Shown: positions 1 through 5,798 of the stretch, piece after piece
Position numbering within the stretch: position 1 is the first letter of the stretch
Layout of the letters: every line of letters begins with the position of its first letter
Source of the DNA: JADJQU01 sp035490315
GTDB taxonomy: Bacteria; Planctomycetota; UBA1135; GCA-002686595
Length of the DNA: 8,632 nucleotides
Assembly: GCA_035490315.1 (NCBI GenBank)
Contig: DATHET010000251.1
Coordinates: forward strand, 1 to 8,632
Direction: 5' to 3'
Notes under the pieces: generated by a model
What the model was told of the DNA's origin: nothing
Databases searched by the model: none
What the model saw: only the letters and a program-made list of their open reading frames with translations
Translations under genes and position numbers: made by a program

Positions 1-1
1 G

Positions 2-406
2 ACGGCGCTCGTGCTCGTGTTCAATGCCGCGCCAGTCTATCGCTGGGCCGCGCCGGCCTTGCCGAAGCTCGAAGTGAACTGGATCGGCGTGCCGTTGAGC
101 CTGCTCGACAATCTGCGCATGAATCAGCACCTGGACCAGGCCCGGGTGCTCGAGCGCATCGACCGCGAGGTGCCCAGCGGCGCGACGCTGTACATGCTGG
201 ATGTCGTTTATTATCGCGACGCGCAGCAGGGGGTTTTCGAGCGGGCGGGCTTGATCCGGGCGGACATCAGGACGCGCTATGTTTCGTCACGGAGTTTCCA
301 GCCCGAGGAGCGGGAGTTCTTCGTGTATTCGGCGCGACCCGCCAACTTGGAGGCGCTTGGGCACGTCACTCGGCTGGAGGATTATCTGTTCCATGTCGAG
401 CGGTAG
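2..406 (+). CDS. 3' end of a gene of unassigned function, possibly a membrane protein tail
   Basis: The reading frame is open to the left edge of the window, so the true start lies outside it and only about 134 C-terminal residues are visible. The first visible residues (TALVLVFNAAPVYRW) are hydrophobic and resemble the end of a membrane helix. What follows is soluble, with a segment reading VPSGATLYMLDVVYYRD and a charged tail ending in LFHVER. This layout, a last helix followed by a short alpha/beta tail, is seen in polytopic glycosyltransferases of the GT39/ArnT type, but no diagnostic motif is visible and that assignment is only a guess. The TAG stop at 404-406 is followed 10 bases later by the long palindrome at 417-515. 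The gene is convergent with the lipoprotein gene that follows. Confidence 0.6.
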   Translation, partial: TALVLVFNAAPVYRWAAPALPKLEVNWIGVPLSLLDNLRMNQHLDQARVLERIDREVPSGATLYMLDVVYYRDAQQGVFERAGLIRADIRTRYVSSRSFQPEEREFFVYSARPANLEALGHVTRLEDYLFHVER

Positions 407-416
407 ATGCCAGTAC

Positions 417-515
417 GGAGTCAGGTGAATTCGTCCGGAGTCGTGAGCCATGCCTCGCCTGCGCTGCGCGCGGGCGAGGCATGGCTCACGACTCCGGACG
501 GATTCACCTGACTCC
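417..515. repeat. 99-nt near-perfect palindrome (48-bp hairpin) between convergent genes
   Basis: Bases 417-464 pair with 468-515 around a 3-base loop (tgc, 465-467). Hand pairing gives 48 consecutive pairs with two imperfections, T431 opposite G501 and T460 opposite G472. Both would be G-U wobbles in a + strand transcript, so the RNA stem is uninterrupted in that direction; in a minus-strand transcript they become A-C mismatches. The outer arms begin ggagtcaggtga and end tcacctgactcc. The element lies 10 bases after the + strand stop and 5 bases before the minus-strand stop, filling the convergent gap. It could be a bidirectional terminator, an RNase III or 3'-end stability structure, or a copy of a dispersed palindromic repeat. 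No run of T follows either arm, so it is not a canonical intrinsic terminator. Confidence 0.9.
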
Positions 516-520
516 CACGA

Positions 521-1225
521 TTACTTCACGAGCTTTGCGACGAAGCGGTACTTGTCGGTCACTTTTCCCGACGCGTTGCTGTGCTCCATCGTGCCCGAGA
601 CATCTTCGCCCTTGACGACGCCTTCCCAGTGATTCTTCTCGCCGTCGGCGTTGATCGCGTCCGCGCTGAAGTGGGTGCCGTCCGCCGCGGCCGTCGCGCT
701 GTACGGCGACATCGTGAATCCGTAGGCGCGGCAGGCGTTCGAGTCGAAGGCTCCGTTCGAGAAGACCAGTCGATCCGAATCGCCCGTCTTCGACTCGCCG
801 GGGCAGACCATGCCCTCGAAGGTCTCGCCGTCGAGCAGACCGCTCGACTTCCTGCCGCTGAAGCGGAATTGATTCTTCTGTCCCTTGTCGTCGGTCCAGA
901 TCATCGTGCCTTCGATGGTCTCGCCTTGGATCGCACCGTTCCACGCCGTGCTGCCGGCTTTTCCGCTCTTCGCGGAGGCTTCGAAGGTCTTCGCGGATCC
1001 ATTTTCCTTGGTGGAGTACGGCGTGGTGACGAAGCCGTAGGAGCGGCAGGCCGTCGACTCGAAGCGCCCGCCGTCGAAGACGAGTCGATCGGGTTGCGCT
1101 TCTTGCGGGCCGGCGAGGGTGACCTCGTAGACGCGTCCATCCAGCGGCCCCTTGCTCAGACCGGATTGGCAGGCGACGAGAGCTGGAAGCGCGAGGAGGG
1201 AAACGCAAAGGGCGTGGGTGTTCAT
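521..1225 (-). CDS. Putative lipoprotein with two tandem copies of a beta-rich domain
   Basis: The 234-residue product starts at an ATG with a short hydrophobic signal and a lipobox, LVAC at residues 16-19, so Cys19 is the likely lipidated residue after signal peptidase II cleavage. Gln20 at position +2 is not the Asp that retains lipoproteins in the inner membrane in E. coli. The mature protein has two tandem copies of one domain, about residues 28-125 and 131-231, offset by 105 residues. Each copy carries DRLVF, then an ACRxYGF motif with one Cys (Cys60, Cys165), a TPYS/SPYS element, and a G-E-x-(I/V)-(E/S)-G-T-M strand before a closing aromatic strand. The pattern suggests a small beta-barrel or beta-sandwich. 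I do not recognise the family. No clear Shine-Dalgarno sequence precedes the start. The gene is divergent from the secreted protein gene at 1440 and convergent with the partial gene at the left edge. Confidence 0.85.
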   Translation of the reverse strand: MNTHALCVSLLALPALVACQSGLSKGPLDGRVYEVTLAGPQEAQPDRLVFDGGRFESTACRSYGFVTTPYSTKENGSAKTFEASAKSGKAGSTAWNGAIQGETIEGTMIWTDDKGQKNQFRFSGRKSSGLLDGETFEGMVCPGESKTGDSDRLVFSNGAFDSNACRAYGFTMSPYSATAAADGTHFSADAINADGEKNHWEGVVKGEDVSGTMEHSNASGKVTDKYRFVAKLVK

Positions 1226-1439
1226 GGCGGATTCGGAGTGGGCGAAGGGACGTGTTCCGGGTTGAGCTCGAATCGACGCTGAATCGAGTTTGTTCAGGCA
1301 CTGTCGTATGGCGCCTCGCCCCCGCCGGCCACCGCATGATCATGCAGCCCTGGTCACCGGCGGCTGCTCCCAGGCCTTCCGCCTGATTGGGGTGGTAGGC
1401 TCTTGGCCTTCCTCTCCCACTCAGGAGCCACTGCGCGCC
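1226..1439. promoter_or_regulatory. Divergent intergenic region with candidate operator-like repeats
   Basis: This 214-bp spacer must hold the start signals for the lipoprotein gene (leftward) and the secreted TPR protein gene (rightward). I see no convincing -35/-10 pair on either strand. Two short symmetric elements stand out. One is a direct repeat gaatcga at 1270-1276 and 1281-1287, spaced 11 bp, about one helical turn. The other is a perfect 12-bp palindrome gcatgatcatgc at 1334-1345, flanked by partly complementary GC-rich arms (ccgccgg 1322-1328 and ccggcgg 1357-1363). Either could be a regulator site, but nothing in the window identifies a regulator, and short palindromes also arise by chance. 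Confidence 0.35.
1423..1427 (+). promoter_or_regulatory. Shine-Dalgarno-like AGGAG for the secreted TPR protein gene
   Basis: AGGAG lies 12 bases before the ATG at 1440. It is the main reason, with the signal peptide that follows, for preferring this start over the in-frame upstream codon at 1290. Starting upstream would put an Arg/Pro-rich, non-conserved-looking stretch ahead of the signal peptide. Confidence 0.5.
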
Positions 1440-2936
1440 ATGATCTCGCTTCTTCTGTCGTGCCTCTTCCCCGTCCCTTGCCCCGTCCCCGCTCGCGCCG
1501 AGGCATTCGTCTTCCAGACGCCTGACGCCGCCGAGGTCGACGCGAAAATCAGCGCCGCGGGCAAGGACGTCGCCAGGTTGCTCGAGCTGGCGAGCTCCTT
1601 CACCACCGCCGGCCAGGACGCCGCCGCGAAGAAGGTCTTCAAGAAGGTGCTCGAGATCGACGCCGCGAACGAGACGGCGCACAAGGGACTCAACCACCAG
1701 CTTTACGACAAGAAATGGTTCGAAAGCTTCGCGGAGCTGGCCAAGTACAAGCGCGAGGAAGCCTCGAAGATGAAGGGCAAAGGCCTCGCGCGGGTCAAGG
1801 ACGAGTGGGTGCCCGAGGCCGACGCGCCCTTCCTGAGGATGGGCTGGCAGAAGAACGACAAGGGCGTGTGGAGCGATCCGATCGAGCTCGCGGAGCAGAA
1901 GCAGATCACCGAATGGAAGGCCGCGGGCTACCAGTACCGCGCTGACGACAACACCTGGATCGCTCCCGCGGACTTCGAGAAGTGGCGGGCGCTCTTGTGC
2001 AAGTGCGGCAACGAGTGGCTCGACACGGCCAAGGCCAACGAATACCACGCGAACATCGTCCAGCCCTGGGAGCTGATGGGCGAGCACTTCATGGCCTGGT
2101 CTACCACCGAGTGGCCGACCGCCGATCTCGCGCGCAAGCAGGCCGACAAGATCTATCCCGAGCTGGTGCGGATCTTTGGCGTCGAGCCCACGAAGAAGCC
2201 GCACTTCTACGTGCTCAACAGTCTTGCTCAATACAACCAGGCCGCGGGTTCGCAGCCGATCCTGATCGAGAGCGAGGGCATTTCCTCGCTGCACGGCGCC
2301 TATTTCGCGGATGCGTTCTTCGCTGGAAATGCGCCGCCGCAATACCTGGGCTGCGGAGTGAGCTACTGGGATCGCAAGGATCCCAAGCTCGACAACTGGG
2401 GTCCTTATTGGCTGCGCTGGGCGGCGGCGCAGAGCTTCGTCGAGGCAATCGACCCGTCGTGGAACGCCATCTCCGACTGGATCGAGGCCGGCGGTCGCGG
2501 TGACCTCGCCGCCTACGCCGGGCCCTTCTGGGGCGAGAAGAAGATCCCGCGCTGGCTGCGCTACGGCGCCGCGTCCTACGTCGAGCGCTACTTGAAGGAT
2601 CCCGCTGCGACGGCGAGCTCCGATCCCTGGGCACTGCGCAGCTTCGCTTTCGCCGAGCTCAAGAAGGGCTCGCTGCACAAGCTCGAGGACGTCTTCGCCT
2701 TCAAGCTCGACCTCAAGGACATCGAGGGCTCGGCGCGCCTCTACGAGGAAGCCGGTCTCGTCGTTTCCTACCTGCTCGACGGCGCGGCTGGCGAGAAGGA
2801 CCTGACGGCGAAGCACGAAGCGTTCAAGACCGCTTTGAAGAGCGGGACGAAGGCCGAGGCGATCGCGGCCGCGGACGCGCTGCAGAAGTCGCTCGCCAAG
2901 CACGAGCGCGACATCAAGAAGTTCGCGGGGCTGTAG
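1440..2936 (+). CDS. Secreted TPR protein with a degenerate peptidase-MA-like C-terminal region
   Basis: The 498-residue product starts at the ATG at 1440, preceded by AGGAG at 1423-1427 (12-base spacing, rather long). Residues 1-20 look like a signal peptide, hydrophobic and ending in A-R-A before Glu21, although the n-region has no Lys or Arg. Residues about 45-85 form a TPR-like helical pair (AAKKVFKKVLEID). Residues 120-185 hold two WxxxxD-type segments (DEWVPEADAPF, DNTWIAPADFEKW). From about 215 on, the order of elements resembles secreted gluzincin peptidases of the peptidase-MA/DUF1570 type: a helix leading into WLRWAAAQSFVEA (324-336), then IPRWLRYGAASYVERYL (369-385), matching the family's P-x-W-L-x-E-G-x-A-x-Y element. 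The zinc ligands are missing: there is no HExxH, and Tyr375 replaces the expected Glu. If the alignment is right, this is a non-catalytic relative. It ends 14 bp from the end of the kinase gene on the other strand. Confidence 0.8.
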   Translation: MISLLLSCLFPVPCPVPARAEAFVFQTPDAAEVDAKISAAGKDVARLLELASSFTTAGQDAAAKKVFKKVLEIDAANETAHKGLNHQLYDKKWFESFAELAKYKREEASKMKGKGLARVKDEWVPEADAPFLRMGWQKNDKGVWSDPIELAEQKQITEWKAAGYQYRADDNTWIAPADFEKWRALLCKCGNEWLDTAKANEYHANIVQPWELMGEHFMAWSTTEWPTADLARKQADKIYPELVRIFGVEPTKKPHFYVLNSLAQYNQAAGSQPILIESEGISSLHGAYFADAFFAGNAPPQYLGCGVSYWDRKDPKLDNWGPYWLRWAAAQSFVEAIDPSWNAISDWIEAGGRGDLAAYAGPFWGEKKIPRWLRYGAASYVERYLKDPAATASSDPWALRSFAFAELKKGSLHKLEDVFAFKLDLKDIEGSARLYEEAGLVVSYLLDGAAGEKDLTAKHEAFKTALKSGTKAEAIAAADALQKSLAKHERDIKKFAGL

Positions 2937-2950
2937 TCGCCTCTCGCGAC

Positions 2951-5722
2951 CTACTTGACCAGCACCGCTTCCGCTTCGCGCCTCCAGCGCATGAGATCGG
3001 ATTTCTCCCACGCCGCGGGATTGCCGCCGATCTCGTTGTTCATGCGGACCAGGCCGCGGCTGTAACACTCGCGCGCCTCGCCGTCGCGGCCGAGGTGGCT
3101 GTAGATCACCGAGCGCAGGAAGTCGAAGGCGATCGGCGACAGCAGCAAGAAGGACGGCGGAGTGTACTTGCCCTGGATCGCGGCCAGAGCTCCGGTCCAG
3201 TCCTCGGCGCGAACTCGCGCAACGGTCTCCACCAGATAACACCAGTCCTCGTTGGCGAGCTGCGGGGCGCGCTCTTCCAGGACTCGCAGCACGAGTTTCG
3301 GATCGCGCTGCTTCGGATCGGGGTGATCGAGCACGCCGTACAGATACGAGACCAGATTGAACGGCGCGGCTTCGTCGAGGAGCATGCGCGCGAACTCGTC
3401 GTGCGCGATCAGGCCGAGGTGAAAACGCACGACGTTGAGGTCCGGCCGGCGGTTCGGATCGTTCTCGAGCTCGAGCGAGCGCGAGAGGCTCTTCAATTCT
3501 CCTTCGAGGTCGCCGAGCAGGAGCTGCACCATGCCCACGCCATACCAGGCCTCGGCATTGGAGGCGTCCTTCGCGACGCAGGCACGGTACGCGCCCTCGG
3601 CTTCGGCCAGGTGACCCAGGAAGAACTGCGCGTCGGCCATGCGCAGCTGCGCCGTGATGTCGTTGGGCCTCAAGCTCAAGGCCGCCGCGCGGCAGGAAAG
3701 CGAGGACTCGAAGCGACTCGCCACCTGATAGATCACCCCGCCGACGGCCTGCAGCACATAGTCGTCCGGATACAGGTGCAGCGCCTGGTCGAACATCCGA
3801 TACACATTGCCGCGATGATCGGCGAATCCGTCCCAGAGCGCCGCACCCAGGACGAAGATCGATCCCGGAGCGAGCTTGGGCAGATTCTCGGGCGAGGTCA
3901 GGTCGAGCATCACGGCCAGATCGTTGGATGCGATCGCATTGCGCATGCGCACCCGCGTCGGATCGGGATCGAGATCCATCGCGAGATAGAAAAGGTTCTC
4001 CGCTTTTTCCGACTGCGCGCCATGGATCTTGCGCCGCAGGCGTCCCCAGTCGTCGAGGGCCAGCGCGACTTCCTCGGCGATGTCCCGTTCGCGGATGCGC
4101 GCCAGCGCGGGCACGAGATCGGCGCCTTCGAGGTCGACTCCGTAATCTTGGAAGGCCTTGTTGAAGGATGCGTCCAGCTCGATCTCGCGCGGACGATTGT
4201 TGATCGTGGCGATCTGGGCCAGGCGCAGATCGATCAAGCGCGAGCGCAGGGCCTCGTCCTGCGTCGCCAGCTCGCGCGCGCGGTCGGCGGCGCCCACGTC
4301 CAGCTCGGCCTTGGCGACGAAGTCGCGCGCGCGCCCGAGCAGCGCGGAATCGGCGCCGCCGGCTTCCGCCAGCGACAAGGCGCGGCGCGCGGAAGCCAGG
4401 GCCTCCTGCGGCTTGCCGGCTCGGCCGAACTCGATCGCCTCGCCGTGGGCTGCTTCGACTCCGGTGCGCGTCTGCGCGACGCGTTGCTCGCGCTCGCGGC
4501 TGATCCACCAGAAGCCGCCGCCGCCGATGAGCAGGGCCGCCGCCACCGTGCCGGCGAGGGCCACGGTGAGCCGTCGAGCGCGGCGTTCCTCGGCGGCTTT
4601 GATCCGCGCTTCCGCCGCGGCGAGCTCGGCCTTCTGCGCACGCTCCTCGACCGTGGCGAGGTATTCGTGCATCGTCTTCGCGACTTCCTCGGCATTCGCC
4701 GGCCGCGCGGCGCGCGCGGGCATCAGGCAGTCGAGGCACAGGCGCACCAGCGCGGGATCGGCGTCGCAGGTCGCCATGCGCTCTCGCGCCGGATCGAGCT
4801 GGGCTCGCGCGGCCTTGGTGACGGTCGACTCGCCCTCGACGTCTTCGTAAGGCGGCCGGCCGGTGAGCAGCTCGCAGAGGATCGCTCCCAGGGAGAACAC
4901 GTCGGCGCGCTCGTCGAGCTTCTCGACCTCGCCTTGAGCCTGCTCGGGCGCCATGTACGCCGGCGTTCCCATCACCGAGCCGACCATCGAATCCGAGCCC
5001 GACGAGCCCGGGCCGGAGCGCACCGTCTCGATCACGGTGTGCAAGGTCGCCTTGGCGCGGCGCTCGTCCGCGACTCCGCCGCGGTGCAGGACCTTCGCCA
5101 GGCCCCAGTCGACCACCTGCACTTCGCCGAAGGCGCCGACCATGATGTTGGCCGGCTTCAAGTCGCGGTGCAGCACGCCTTTCGAATGGGCGTAGGCCAC
5201 CGTCTGGCACACCGATTCGAAGATCGCGAGCAGGCGGCCGCGGTTGTCGGCCGGCGTCTTGCGCAGCTGGAACAGGGCCGCGAGGGTGCGGCCCTTGACC
5301 AGCTTCATCGTGAAGTACGGGCTCTCATCCGCCATCAGCCCGAGCTCGTACACCGGCACGATGCCCGGATGCTGCAGCTGACCGCCGATCTGCGCCTCCT
5401 CGACGAAGCGCTGCACCACCGCGGGATTCCTGGCGAGCTCCTTGTCGAGCACCTTGAACGCGACGTCGCGGCCGAGATCGGTGTCGTGACCCTTGATGAT
5501 CACGCCCATGCCGCCGCGCGCGATCTCGCCGGTGAGCTGGTACTTGGCGCGGCCTTGGGGCACGAGCTTCGACGCCGCTGAATTGGGATCGATCACCGGC
5601 GATGCGCCGTGTTCCGAGCCCATGTCGGAGAGCATCACCTTGGACGGGACGCCGGTGCGGCCCTCGATCAACTGCAGGACGCTGCGGCGAGACTTGTCTT
5701 CGTCAGGAGGGGACTGGGGCAC
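2951..5722 (-). CDS. Membrane-anchored Hanks-type Ser/Thr protein kinase with C-terminal TPR half (downstream paralogue)
   Basis: The 923-residue product is read from a GTG at 5722. This start is chosen because the protein then aligns from its first residue with the paralogue upstream; the longer in-frame extension would overlap that gene and has no counterpart. Residues 1-60 are an N-terminal extension. The kinase domain spans about 61-350: Gly-rich loop GEIARGGMG (65-73), VAFK Lys90, helix-C Glu109, HRDLKPAN (185-192), DWG (205-207), and GTPAYMAPE (252-260). All catalytic residues are present, so it should be active. Residues 356-384 are a charged probable coiled coil. RRARR precedes one membrane helix at about 385-408, which places the kinase in the cytoplasm and residues 409-923 outside. 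TPR-like repeats are clearest at about 640-756. The substrate and stimulus are unknown. It lies 76 bp after the paralogue, possibly in one transcript. No strong Shine-Dalgarno sequence precedes the GTG. Confidence 0.92.
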   Translation of the reverse strand: MPQSPPDEDKSRRSVLQLIEGRTGVPSKVMLSDMGSEHGASPVIDPNSAASKLVPQGRAKYQLTGEIARGGMGVIIKGHDTDLGRDVAFKVLDKELARNPAVVQRFVEEAQIGGQLQHPGIVPVYELGLMADESPYFTMKLVKGRTLAALFQLRKTPADNRGRLLAIFESVCQTVAYAHSKGVLHRDLKPANIMVGAFGEVQVVDWGLAKVLHRGGVADERRAKATLHTVIETVRSGPGSSGSDSMVGSVMGTPAYMAPEQAQGEVEKLDERADVFSLGAILCELLTGRPPYEDVEGESTVTKAARAQLDPARERMATCDADPALVRLCLDCLMPARAARPANAEEVAKTMHEYLATVEERAQKAELAAAEARIKAAEERRARRLTVALAGTVAAALLIGGGGFWWISREREQRVAQTRTGVEAAHGEAIEFGRAGKPQEALASARRALSLAEAGGADSALLGRARDFVAKAELDVGAADRARELATQDEALRSRLIDLRLAQIATINNRPREIELDASFNKAFQDYGVDLEGADLVPALARIRERDIAEEVALALDDWGRLRRKIHGAQSEKAENLFYLAMDLDPDPTRVRMRNAIASNDLAVMLDLTSPENLPKLAPGSIFVLGAALWDGFADHRGNVYRMFDQALHLYPDDYVLQAVGGVIYQVASRFESSLSCRAAALSLRPNDITAQLRMADAQFFLGHLAEAEGAYRACVAKDASNAEAWYGVGMVQLLLGDLEGELKSLSRSLELENDPNRRPDLNVVRFHLGLIAHDEFARMLLDEAAPFNLVSYLYGVLDHPDPKQRDPKLVLRVLEERAPQLANEDWCYLVETVARVRAEDWTGALAAIQGKYTPPSFLLLSPIAFDFLRSVIYSHLGRDGEARECYSRGLVRMNNEIGGNPAAWEKSDLMRWRREAEAVLVK

Positions 5723-5798
5723 GGGAAGCCTGTGGTGTCGAGTGGGAAGGGACGAGCCGAGCGGAGTATCGCACGCTGAACGCGGATCGAGCGATTGC
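5723..5798 (-). other. Short spacer between the tandem kinase genes
   Basis: This 76-bp gap separates the stop of the upstream kinase gene from the GTG of the downstream one. I find no strong hairpin with a T-run and no clear promoter, so read-through transcription of both genes is plausible but not shown. The only start-proximal purine run is a weak AGG about 6-8 bases before the GTG. Confidence 0.5.

Noticed and set aside
417..515. Reading the palindrome as a CRISPR repeat, or as terminal inverted repeats of an insertion sequence
   Set aside because: There is one inverted unit with no spacer array, and a 3-base loop leaves no room for a transposase gene. A non-autonomous repeat family remains possible and is listed as a finding.
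450..632. A 60-codon + strand frame starting inside the hairpin
   Set aside because: It begins in the palindrome and runs antisense into the lipoprotein gene, and it has no ribosome binding site or recognisable content.
1290..1439. A 50-residue N-terminal extension of the secreted TPR protein
   Set aside because: The extension is Arg/Pro-rich and would bury the signal peptide; the ATG at 1440 has an upstream AGGAG and an immediate signal sequence.
504..5210. A stop-free minus-strand frame of 1568 codons crossing three genes
   Set aside because: It overlaps the lipoprotein, secreted protein and kinase genes in other frames, its translation is Arg/Ala/Gly-rich with no domain order, and long open shadow frames are expected at this GC content.
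3095..5581. An 828-codon + strand frame opposite the downstream kinase gene
   Set aside because: It is antisense to a clearly conserved kinase; the translation is His/Arg/Gly-rich without motifs, and it is explained by GC-biased third positions of the kinase codons.
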